Positions 18,901-29,201 of a DNA stretch of 64,000 nucleotides are shown here, one piece after another. Below the pieces are notes generated by a model that worked only from the letters and a program-made list of their open reading frames with translations, made no database searches and was not told the DNA's origin. The position numbers were made by a program, and so were the translations under genes. Source of the DNA: Wolfiporia cocos. Its lineage: Eukaryota; Basidiomycota; Agaricomycetes; Polyporales; Phaeolaceae. Each line of letters starts with the position of its first letter. The stretch's first letter is position 1. The DNA lies in assembly GCA_029448655.1 (NCBI GenBank), contig JACCLO010000007.1, forward strand, positions 3,698,477 to 3,762,476. The letters are read 5' to 3'.

Positions 18901-21900
18901 CTACATCGCAAGATTTGACACGAAATCTACTAATGCCCCCATCTCCACTTCTCCCTCATCATTTATTGCATCTGCCTCAGCATCCTCAGCATCCAGAATC
19001 CCTCCTGTGAGTATGCTCGTGCGTTCCGTAGCAGGCCGGTCATCTCCTCGATTAATCATGTCTGCAGGGAATACACGAACGCCTACCGCCGCAGCGTGGT
19101 TATGAGTGCCAGGGTAAGGTATGCCCGTGAATCCTTTTAGTTTATATAGCTTTTCAAGTTGATCTAGATGCCGTGCGTTTATATTCCTGCGGCGTTCACA
19201 ATACTCGGCCACTGCTCCGTATACCCTCGACTGCTCGGCTTTGACACGTGCAAGGACATCCGAAAAATGAGCCTCTTCGTCATGAATGGACGTGTGCAGG
19301 CGGCGCGCCTCGACGTTGCAACGCTCGATTTCCTCTTGCGCGCGTTCGATCCGCCGTGCTTGTTTCATTGTCTCGCGAATCGCAGGCCGTGTCCATGGTT
19401 TGTCCATCACACTGTTGCGAGTATCTCTTAACAGGTGAAAGTCCTCCAGGAAATTGTAATGGGATACTCTCTCCCAGTCGACAGTGGGCTTCGGGGGATC
19501 CAGCTTCAAAGCAGCCTGATTGTATATCTTGACGGCGTTTCGAATGGCTTTTGATCGCGCTTGCAGTGATTTAGCAATGTACGTTCGCGCGCGATATCCT
19601 TGAAACAGATCGATCGTTCATTACAATCATATAAAAGCCACAGCACTTACCCGTCTGCGATATGTTCATCCTGTGTAATTCGAACAGGCGTTAGATTACG
19701 AGGCGCTGGAGATTGTCCAACGCCTTATGATACTGCCTATTTGTCATGTAGCTTACTGCGTCGATGTATTGCTGATCCGTTACTTCCCACCGCCTGGCAA
19801 TTCCCATGTGAACCTCCATTTCTGTAACCTCGCGTGTTAATGTAGCATGTCGTTCGTGTAGGAATTTACGCCGAGTTTCCAGCTTTCGCGTGCGAGACAA
19901 TTCAGCATTATAGTCGACTGAGCTGGCAATTGGAGGAGCAAAACGTAATTCAGCGGGGGCAGCGCGATAGAATTTCGAAAAGATGCCTTCAAATTCAGCC
20001 ACTACTGCACATAGCTCTTGTAACACCTCGACGTAGGCGACCGTGTGTAAATTAGCGTCGTTCTCGTGCTCGAGCTGCTGAAAATAGGAGCGCTCCTCTT
20101 CATGCCATGTGTGTATCTGATCCAGTGTGATGCCTAGTGAGTCCAGTGCTTCTTCCAGAGCTGTAGATTCTGAGTCCAAGATGTCTAGAGCCTGTCTATA
20201 ATTATTGAAGATCATAGTGCTCAGGTTTGCATATTTTTCTTCATCCCATTGTTTGAAGTAAGTGTCAATTAGAACGTGTCGGCGATACGCCGATGCATGT
20301 CGAGTGACAGAGGCAAGATTGTTGGATGCACTGAATATTCTCTCCAGTGTCTCGAGATCCTCGATGCCTGCACCTTCAATGACGTTCGGATGGTTGCGCG
20401 TCTGACACGGATAGCAGTGAGTATATCCGTGGAAGGCATTCACACAGCATCTGCAGTTTGCCTCTTTCCATCTCCATCCGAGAGAACTGCGTCGTATAGT
20501 CCCCTCAAACTCGCATCCAATGTTGTATCCCACGAGTACGCGTTCGCCCAATACATCGAGTGATTTTGATACAATTGCCAGGGGATATTTGGCTCTATGC
20601 AATTAGTTAGCCATAGTTCACTATAATAACGCATGCTTACAGTTCTCCACTTCGTACCATGTCCATGAGCCACAGAATAAATCCGTGTCTGCATGCACTG
20701 GCAAAGATCCCGGTCTCGTCAAAAATTGCCCACATTTTTTTTCTCATCAGACGCCGCCGCCTTCCAGTTCTTCGTACACGGTTCGTAATCCGGGAGATCA
20801 ATGGCTCCATCCGTCGGGTCACCTTCAGTCATGTCTTGAGTATCCTCCTCTGCGTTGTCGCCCTCCTCCTCCTCTGCATATTCCGCCCGCGAATTGTTTG
20901 GTCTGCGCTTACGAGATTGCACCTCATTCGCGTACTGGTTAACGAAGTCCTGTGCTATAAAGTAGTTGCTTTCCTCGAAGATTCGGATATCTCCTTGCAT
21001 CCTGTTGTCGAACGGAGCGAGGCGCTTGAGAGAATTGTTACCGTCCATACATATCAGCCTCTTCCACTTCAGAGCAGGCTCCCCAATAAGCTGTGAGATG
21101 ACATGAGAGATTTAAAAGCAATTTGGGGACCCCCACATACCTCATAGCCACAAGCTAGACAGCCATACAAAACACGCCAGTTTGGAGAGTTGCGTCCGAG
21201 TGCAGTGAGTACTTGCTTGTCAACGATGCAACGCATGCCAAGATATACCTCAAACGCGTCTGCAACTAGGGTTCGAAAGCGCGCGCTTTATACGGAATCT
21301 AAAATATATTATAGATTGCGGGCAACATAGTGTATGAGCTAATGTACCTTATACAAGTAACACATCAACTTGCAGAAGGCTTCTATGCTGAACGATGCTT
21401 TGAATAGTCGAATTGAATATAGGAACTCAAGTGATTTTAACGAGATGGCGACGGTTGGATTGATCGGTGTGGTACCGAGATATCCGTGCATTACTATAGC
21501 CTCAGCGTTTGATCGCATACTTGAAGCGCGTCGGACAGTAACAGAGGTTGTAAGACTAAAGATATCGAACGCAGAAATGTCGAATGTTGTCGCCAGTGTG
21601 TCAGACGCAGGCTCCTCTGTACGATCTGCGTAGCGCCAGTGGGTATACGCTGCCGCAAGTTCTGGAAGTACCACATGCCAATTCTCGTCCATATGTTGTA
21701 TACGCTGGCACCAGGTACGTGCGTCCTTTCTTCTACAAAAACTGCGCATATGATATTTAGCAGCAGCAGCTATAAAAGTGTCATACGACATACCTCGAAT
21801 GTGTAATGTCTCGTAGTGCGTGCATGAAATCTTCGTTCATACGCAGATCCTCAGGGATGGTCTCCCATTCATCGTCATCGTTGCCAACAGCCTCTGAGCA

Positions 21901-22189
21901 CACCCCGGCTGGCTCGGCGTCTTCAACGTCCATGGGTACTTGATTGCCACGGATTTCCGCAAGGATGCCCAAAGATTGCCGGCTTAAGCCTGAGATCGTC
22001 ATTATTACAAAATGCGCTAGAATAGGTAATGCCCAACATACCTGCAGACCTCATCTCGTTCCTCTCCTTAACCTTCTGTCTCTCTAAAAAGAGGTCACGT
22101 TGTTTTAAGTTTTTGTCAGCTGAACTCCAACCCAACCCCTGGCCTACAGACGTGTGCGCGGTACGTGAGAGTCCTTTGGTACGCGCCAT
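18901..22189 (-). pseudogene. KDZ-family transposase, multi-exon, inactivated
   Basis: DNA transposase of the Kyakuja-Dileera-Zisupton superfamily. It starts at ATG 22189 (MARTKGLSRTAH). Short GT-AG introns join exons cleanly, for example MRSAG to LSRQSL, HSR to FCRRKDARTW, and RSGEL to AKYPLAIV. Family landmarks in order: a Cys pair (YGCLACGYE), MDGNNSLKR, DETGIFASACRHG, GYNIGCEF, CCVNAFHGYTHCYPCQ, ERIFSASNNLA and the C-terminal DPPKPTVDW region. Three defects are visible. An A8 run (about 20736-20743) shifts frame where seven A would keep KKMW in frame. A TAA at 19693-19691 interrupts the run into RLFEL. GYNIGC has Asn (20522-20524) where the family usually has the catalytic Asp. Inverted subterminal repeats on both sides mark the transposon body. 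Confidence 0.85.
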
Positions 22190-22475
22190 GTTGAATAGAT
22201 GCAACTGAATAAAGCCGATTATGAGCTTGTATAGTGAGTCGAAGTAAGTTAGGCACAAGTATCGTCAAACGTCTCGGAAGACCTCAAGCTCGCCAGCTCA
22301 CATGATAGATCATCGGTCATGATCAGACACGCTTATACGTTCTCCAGTGGGTACCTGGCTAGCCATTTGTAAGTCGAATAAGAGTCATAATAAAACACAG
22401 GAGTGTTAAAATAAATGTAAAGCGAAGGAGGAGGGTTCTGAAAATATGAAGGAAATAAATCTGCAACCACGGAGG
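22190..22475. repeat. Promoter side and right subterminal repeat of the KDZ transposon
   Basis: Non-coding upstream region of the KDZ gene. From about 22440 it contains AAATAAATCTGCAACCACGG, the inverted form of the left array unit, which is interrupted by solo LTR C3 and resumes at 23064. Confidence 0.65.
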
Positions 22476-23063
22476 TGTCACAGACTTACCTGTCTGTGCG
22501 ACCCTGGCTACAGGGGAACCCCCACAAGCCTGCATAGTGCAAGGCAACGGCACCGCCGTACTCATAGGTCAACCACCCGGTGAACTCATAGGACCATCAC
22601 ACGATGCCCAGCCACCGGAGGCCCCCAGACGACGACGTCGCAGACTCACAGACTAGCAGTCAAGATGGGGCCCCGGGTCAGCAGCAACGCAGACAGATTG
22701 TAAGAGAGGCACAGTAGTGCATTGACGAGAATCTCAAGGATGGGGCTGTAAGGCCCACATCCGTCATACTTATACATGTATAGCTGGCCAGTAATGGCCG
22801 CCCTAAAGTAATGGCCTGTGCGCGCATTATCTAAGAGAGCACATGATATGTAACCACAGTGACGCATGTAACTAGTGTGACCATAACGTGTGATACCTGA
22901 GGCGCGCGCTACCCTACAGCGCTAACCTAACAGTCAGGTGACCAACAAACTAAAGAGACGCACGAGGAGGTGGCTGAGGACCGGAGACGCGGTGTACGCC
23001 TAGCGCCGCATGTGGAACCTATAGCGAGGGAAGTACAGTGGCCCCCTGGGCACATCCGTGACA
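22476..23063 (-). mobile_element. Solo LTR, family C, copy C3 (588 bp)
   Basis: It starts TGTCACAGACTTACC and ends ATCCGTGACA, with a perfect target duplication GGAGG at 22471-22475 and 23064-23068. TATA orientation is minus. It is inserted in the right subterminal repeats of the KDZ transposon. Confidence 0.94.
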
Positions 23064-23195
23064 GGAGGATGGGAATCATCATCAGACACAGGAACGCTAA
23101 GGTAGTGTATATCTGAAGCGGAGGAAATAAATCTGCAACCACGGAGGATGGGAATCATCATCAGACACAGGGGTGTGGAAATAAATCTGCAGCCG
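23064..23195 (-). repeat. Right subterminal repeat array of the KDZ transposon, outer part
   Basis: Two units containing GGATGGGAATCATCATCAG and AAATAAATCTGCARCC, in inverse orientation to the arrays at 8818-8947 and 18641-18880. The next ~135 bases show nothing recognisable. Confidence 0.75.
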
Positions 23196-23330
23196 TGACT
23201 GCAGAGGCATAGCCACTAAGTCCCTATGGACTTGTTCATGTGCGCTCGCTCGGCTGGCAATGATGTCATGATCGAAGATCGAGAAGCCGGAGATAAGATG
23301 CGTCTGACCGAACGAATGTCAGTAAGTGCC

Positions 23331-23950
23331 TGTCACAAGAATTCTCCTAGTTTCCCTATATTTCTTACTATTTTTCCAGCAATTCTACGAATTATCTACA
23401 ACTTTCTAGACCAATAACTAGCTTATCTGGTTCATAAGTCAACGGTTACATACGTGCCGAATGATGGCCGCGTTATCTCCCGTAACGACGGTCTTATCTT
23501 ATCACTAGTAGTTACCATCAGTCACATGTCTAGTTCTAGCCAATCGGACTTTCCGTCCGGAAGCAGTCAGCGTATAAACGTCAGCGGACCGGGCTCTGGT
23601 CATGCCCCGTCTTTGTAATGACAAAGAGCGCAAAACGCCATTCGTGCGGCCTACGCCGCCTTTCTATATCCCGGTTTTGATCGGCATATGTATTTATCGT
23701 ATATTACTAAGTACTTAGGTAGCTGGGGACTTGTACATACGAATACGGACATTAGTATTATCTAATGAGACTGTTAGGGGTCTTATTTATCATGTATATA
23801 TACTGAACTTGCTGAGCGCTATTGCCTCAGTTCTATTCATTGCATTCATACTACGAGTTAACCACTCAACGTATCCTGCTTAACTTCTACTTATCCCTTG
23901 CCTAACCAGCAAAACCAAGAACATTACAAGTAAGTTGTTATCTTGTGTTA
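23331..23950 (+). mobile_element. Solo LTR, family I (620 bp)
   Basis: It starts TGTCACAA and ends TTGTGTTA, with a perfect target duplication GTGCC at 23326-23330 and 23951-23955. A TATA box (TATATATA at 23795) is followed 34 nt later by AGTTCTATTC, the same spacing as the start site of families A and B. The 3' terminal TA in place of the expected CA suggests a point mutation. Confidence 0.88.
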
Positions 23951-24131
23951 GTGCCAAGGTACAATTAGATAAGCATTCTAATCTAGAGATTCGGGCGCCA
24001 AACCCAATGTCATCCGCCCGCTGAGTGACGCATCCATCTCAATCACCGGGGCAACAAAAATTTAATATGACTCTACAAAGCTGTAAATACTATATTACAT
24101 ATGATACAAAAAGCGCGAGTCAAAAATTCGA

Positions 24132-24850
24132 AGAATGAGCCCACCATCGCCGCCGATGTGCGCGACAGCGTCGGCGTGGCGGCGCGATTAGATAAGTGCG
24201 CTGCTATCTGAAGGTCGAGGCGCGACAAGGGCGAGCGCTGAGCGTGGGATAACGTTCCGCGTTTGGAAGGTCAGACGCCCGCCGGATGTCATCCGTCGTC
24301 GGGCGGCGGCATCCATCCCACGCGTGGGAGCTACGGAAATATAGTTATTACCATTGAAACCGTAAGGCTACATTATTTAGGAAGCGTGAAAGAACGGCGT
24401 GATTACATAAAGAATTGAGCGCGCCGTCGCCGCCATCGTGCGCGACAGCGGCGGCGAGGCACTTGTCGGTGGCGCGGGGGCGGCGTGGGACGAGCGCGAT
24501 AAGATAAGCGCGCCATTATCTGGCGCGACGAGACGTAGCGCTGATCGTGGGATAACTCTCCGTGTTTGGGAGGTCAGACGCCCGCCGGATGTCATCCGTC
24601 GTCGGGCGGCGGCATCCATCCCACGCGTGGGAGCTACAGAAATATTGTTATTACCATTGGAATCGTAGGGCTACGTTGTCTAGAAAGCGTGAAAGAACGG
24701 TGTGATTATGTAAAGAATTGAGCGCGCCGTCGCCGCCGTCATGTGCGACAGCGGCGGCGGGGCGCTTGTCGGTGGCGTGGGGGCGGCAGGGCGCTGGTGG
24801 GTGGCGCGGCGAGTGAGGCGCTGGTGGGTGGCGCGGGGAGTGGGCGGGCA
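24132..24850. repeat. GC-rich tandem repeat, units of about 280-302 bp
   Basis: Units begin near AGAATTGAGC at 24132, 24412 and 24714; the third is incomplete. The last full spacing is 302 bp. Each full unit carries a perfect 14-base palindrome TCCCACGCGTGGGA and many CGCC/GGCG runs. Apparent reading frames through it only reflect the repeat. Nothing else is recognised from 23956 to 25149. Confidence 0.85.
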
Positions 24851-25149
24851 CATGATCTTCACCCCAGAAGGGCAATCGACTGCGGTGCTACTGGCAGTAT
24901 GCGGGTAGGACGATAATTCAAGCTTACTAGTTTGGCGCACGCACGTGTATGGCAAGCTAATAAGCTTGGTAATACGTGAGGTTTAGGTGACCTGGAACCA
25001 CAGTCTCGCCTAACCGCGAGATTACGCCCTTTTAGCGAAGGGGGCTAAATGCCTTGCATAGCACGTGAGTGGTTCTATGTGCGACCATAACACAGACAGT
25101 CTTGAGCATAAACCTCAGACTTGTCTTGGCCTTTTCAGCCTTGAGATGC

Positions 25150-25520
25150 TGTCACAAGCCGATTTTCTCCAACTAGCTTGCGACTAGGAACAACCCTTAT
25201 CTTATCTAAGCGCCCGTCTATGCATCACGTGCAAGGACCCCGAACACCCCACACGTGCCTACACAGACCCCGGACATCCTTGATGTGGCTCTACACCTAC
25301 GATAGGGTTTACCATACTCTAAACGGTCTATCCGCTTACGTAATACTGTATAGTAGCCAAACATGTACAAACAGCCTACGAGCATATATACCAGCCAGAC
25401 GAGCAGGGAGCACCCCAGACTCGTCTTGGCCTTTGTTGCCTTGAGTAGCCTCAGACTAGGAATACGCTTTCACGCGAGTAATATTCCCCTGAGTAGTTGC
25501 TTGAGAATACGCTTGTGTCA
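25150..25520 (+). repeat. 5' LTR of element J (371 bp)
   Basis: It starts TGTCACAAGC and ends GCTTGTGTCA. TATATA begins at 25385, and AGACTCGTCTT (predicted RNA start) at 25417. Confidence 0.75.
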
Positions 25521-25521
25521 T

Positions 25522-25532
25522 AAGACGAGTCT
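25522..25532 (+). promoter_or_regulatory. Self-priming primer-binding site of element J
   Basis: AAGACGAGTCT lies one base after the LTR and is the exact reverse complement of AGACTCGTCTT at 25417-25427, 32 nt downstream of the TATA box. Confidence 0.7.
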
Positions 25533-27363
25533 CCACCCCGTTCTGAGTTCATTCCAGAACAACCCCGGCGCACTAGGGGCAAAGTGCATTGTTCATTCGC
25601 CCTCGAATTGACTTCGGTCGATTCGGGTGTATAAACTCTTATCCTCCCGTATCCCAGGGACAAGGGACTGGGTTCTGGGGGCATACACTTGTGAACAGCG
25701 TGTAGGGGACCACTCCTACCGTTGCTTCTAAGCTACTGGGCCAGCGTCGTGCAATACGGCGTAAAGGCTTTGGGTTTCATCCCCACCGTAGTAGACGTGT
25801 ACCCGACGCGAAATAATCAAAGGCGTTAAGGGGCCCTACGGCAGATTACAGAGGCACTGGGCACCTATTTACGCGCATTACCGCGCCGACTATACGGGCA
25901 TTACCGCCCCCATTACAATACAACCCAGCGCCCCACCAGGCGGCTGAAGAGGCGCGACACAGCCTGTCCATACGGCCACTTGGCCCAATACGATAGTTTT
26001 AGACCCTCCATCCCGTGCCCCCGATATCCTGAATTAGCTTTGGGGCTGGACAAGGTTTCGGAGGCAGAGATTACTTGCCGGCCTTGGGCTGAAAACCCCT
26101 TGGCGTTTCTTGGCGCACTGTCACAGATTTATCTGGGGCTTACAGCATTTTTCCTACGATTATAGCAATTTACCTGGGATTTATACGTCTACCTACAAGT
26201 TATCTACGGGTTAACTCCCATTGCCACAACGACAAGCTCTTAACTGGGCTTATCAACCACATGACTAGCTTACGTAACGCTACGGTACAACCACGTCCAA
26301 TAGCAACACTACAGCATACGTCATAGGTCTCGCCCGTCAGAGCAAGACCAAGCCACGTCATAGATCTTAGATCATAATGATAGGCCGAGCGCGGCACGCT
26401 CGCATAATAATGTCCACATGTACAAACAGTGCCTCGCAGCCTTGTACTATTGGGTCGGCCTTCCCGGCTTCCCACCGCCATAAGATCCTTGATCACAATG
26501 GCACCTCAGGCGCGCCACGCCTTCGCATAATAATGGCAACACGACCATACAGCACTATAATAGCATCAAGGCTATATCGCTATAGGTCACGGCCTTCTCG
26601 GCCTCCCACGGACTCGGTGCTCTCCAAGTCCCGGGCTTCTGCCATCACGGCGTTGCCCAAACACCGGTCCTCGCCTCACGGCTAAGACCAATACACGCCC
26701 CGGTAACCATCCGGACCGGGCTGTAACACATGCCACGGTACTTCCCGTCCAATGGCATAACGACCTCGGCGTCTCGCCTTGGTCATCCTACGAAGACCGG
26801 CCAATCGCCATTATACCTCACGGTATCCGGCAACCGGCTTCCCATATACCCGGGCTGCGCCCGCGTTCATATGATAATACACACAAATCCCTCTCATATG
26901 ATTGGTTCGGCCATTAGGGCCTTGCCACGGCCATTCTATGTAGAGTCCATAAACAGTAGATAAGATAAGCTTCGCCCTTTGGCAAAGCCACATAACCCGG
27001 AAAGGTAACGACTAGTTAGTAGCACGTGACCTTCCCATAAAAACATGTATATAAGTAGGGGCTCGACGCCCTTTAACCTTAGTTCTATTATTCTCTCGGC
27101 TTGCGCCGTAGAATAACCTCTCACATCCTGCTGCGCTAGTATTGCCTCCTCTCTAAGTCGCCTTATCTCAACAATATAGGCACTTGGTGAGTCCCACAGG
27201 CGTACTGTGTCACGCACCTCCGAAAAGAGGTGGTCTCTGAATAGAGTGGAAGAACAGTTTCTAGTTACCACCCCGATCGCAGCTATAGGCTGATCCACAG
27301 TGGGCGGGTAGCGCTGTTTTTCGCGACTCTACATTCCCTACATACACTTTCTACTTACGTACA
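25533..27363 (+). other. Leader of element J, split by solo LTR D
   Basis: After removing solo LTR D and one target duplication about 730 nt remain between the priming site and gag, a leader length similar to families A and B. No upstream ORF like ORF1 is visible. Confidence 0.55.
26119..27212 (+). mobile_element. Solo LTR, family D (1,094 bp)
   Basis: It starts TGTCACAG and ends CTGTGTCA, with a perfect target duplication CGCAC at 26114-26118 and 27213-27217. TATATAAG is at 27048, followed about 33 nt later by AGTTCTATTATTC. It resembles LTR E (55439-59930) at its start and in its promoter. It lies inside the leader of element J. Confidence 0.9.
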
Positions 27364-28463
27364 ATGGCCGCCCCTCACGACCTCGACTACATCCGCAACC
27401 CTCGGCCCCCGCACAACCCTTTCGACACCCCGGCCGACGTCCCGCTTCCCCCCTCGGTCAACCCGTTCCAACCCGGCCAATGGGTGAACTACCAGATGCA
27501 CGGCCTCCCCGACGACTTCGCACTCCTGTCAGTCACGGATAGCATCCACGCCCCCCGCCCTAACATCAAAATCGCCCCGGTCCACACCGAAACAATCGGG
27601 CAAGTAACCCCCGGTCGTTCGCTCCCACACGGAGCATCGGTAGAAGACCAAGGTCCCGGCATCGAGCGGTTGGACCAGGCACTCCACCTGGCACGGGAGC
27701 AGTCGAACACGATTCGTGGAGCAAGTCCCCTCGCCCACATCGACTCGCCCCTAGCCATGCAGTGGGCGTTTCCCCCCAACCCAACCACGGCGGATTTCGG
27801 TTTCCGGTGTCAGACGGTAGCAGCGACAATGGTTCAGACCGGTGTATGGAATGCCGACATGGGAGCACGATTCCTGCGGGAGGCACAACGCCTCCAGGCA
27901 GATGCGATCGCGGCAGGAGATGCGGCCTCGCTACACAGCCAGCACTCCGCCCCCCGTCGGTCAGTACCATCGGTTCCGGAAGAACGTTTCCGGCCGGTTG
28001 AAAACTGGGTGAGGTCCGTCCACATGGGATCCCCCCCACCGGTGAACTCGGCAACCCGTCCGGCCTCGAACGCGGGCACCCGGCAGACGAACCCCTTCCT
28101 GCCAGGCTACACACCCCCGGTCATCACCCCCCAGGTCCCGTACTTGGCTATGGCAGCGGCCCTGGTCCCTCCATTGGCTCCCCCCGCAAACGTGCACGCG
28201 AACACCTGGAGAGCCGCGCCTCTTCAGGGAACACGGGCATCGATGTGGCGGCCCGAGAAACCGGCTAGCTCGCAGTGGGACGCGTACTCCATGCTTCCAG
28301 AGCCACAGCCTGACCCCCGGTACAAGTCCAAGGTGCGCGAACCCGAACCCTTCACCGGCGACAACTTCATCGCTTGGGTAATGCGCCTGAAGCTTTACAT
28401 TGACGACAACCGGCCGCTGCTCTTCACAGACAGCAAAAAGATTGGCACGGCCATCTCGTTGAT
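27364..28463 (+). pseudogene. gag: Gag of element J, 3' truncated by insertion of A3
   Basis: The frame opens at ATG 27364 (MAAPHDLDYIRNP). It has a Pro-rich N-terminal half, an Arg-rich middle, and then the beginning of a capsid-type segment (VREPEPFTGDNFIAWVMRLK, then IGTAISLI). It is interrupted at 28463 by the LTR of A3; the last few codons of the reading frame come from that LTR. No zinc knuckle is left. The sequence is unlike the gags of A and B. Confidence 0.8.
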
Positions 28464-29162
28464 TGACACAGACTAGACTGTGGGACTCACACTATAACCT
28501 AATAAGCGACTTGAAGGAGTTGCTGGAGGTTGGTGAGGAGACTAGTAGGCGCAAGCAGAGATGTTATGTAACTGTGCGAATGCAAAGAACAAATCTAAGG
28601 CTTATCCGCAGTGATAGCCCTACTTATATACATGTTTTGTTTGGTTACCGGTAAGGGAGCCAAACATGAAGGTGGTCTGTGCGCAGACATAACTAATATG
28701 GTTAAGTTGTAAACTACAATAGACCATGTGCGCCGGTAATGGCCGCACCAGTAAGATCGTTTGTTTGGACCGTAGGTCCATGTTGTGGAAGTGGCTGTAG
28801 CCGCGTTAGTAAGCCATGCATGTGATTCTTATATACCGGTATCGGGATATGAGTAATCGTAAGGGCATTGGCATGTGATAACGAGCGGGCCGCTTATCCA
28901 ATTGTACTGACATACCCCGGTATCGGGATATGAGTAAGGCGCGTGACACCGGAGGTTAGTCCGCTGAGTCATTGACGCGTACGAACGTGTTATGTACGTG
29001 TTGTTATGACAGGTGGACGTATACCGCGTTGTGTACGTGTTGTTTGGTTGCGTGTACGTGCAGACGGGCGCTTAGCAGCGTAAATGTCTACAAGGTCGTA
29101 GAAATACCAGATAAATAGGTAGAAATACGGGAAAAATAGTGGCATGTCCCAAATCTGTGACA
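28464..29162 (-). repeat. 3' LTR of A3
   Basis: 699 bp, full length and close to the A2 LTRs with scattered substitutions. It is inserted into the J gag after TTGAT. Confidence 0.95.
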
Positions 29163-29201
29163 TTACCCCCCCTTCAGGTTTCATTGTCCCTAATGGAACG
29201 A

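Larger units (their letters stand above)
25150..28463 (+). mobile_element. Family J Ty3/gypsy element, 5' part only
   Basis: 5' LTR, self-priming site, leader and the start of gag remain. The leader was split by solo LTR D. The gag was cut by insertion of family A copy A3, and no J sequence resumes on its far side. The bases before the LTR are GATGC. Confidence 0.75.

Noticed and set aside
24377..24955. Reading frames in the GC-rich ~300-bp repeat
   Set aside because: Low-complexity Ala/Pro/Arg peptides that repeat with the DNA unit; open only because of high GC.
26119..28476. LTR D as the 5' LTR of the gag at 27364
   Set aside because: LTR D has its own perfect target duplication CGCAC on both sides and no complementary priming site after it, so it is a solo LTR inside the leader of element J.
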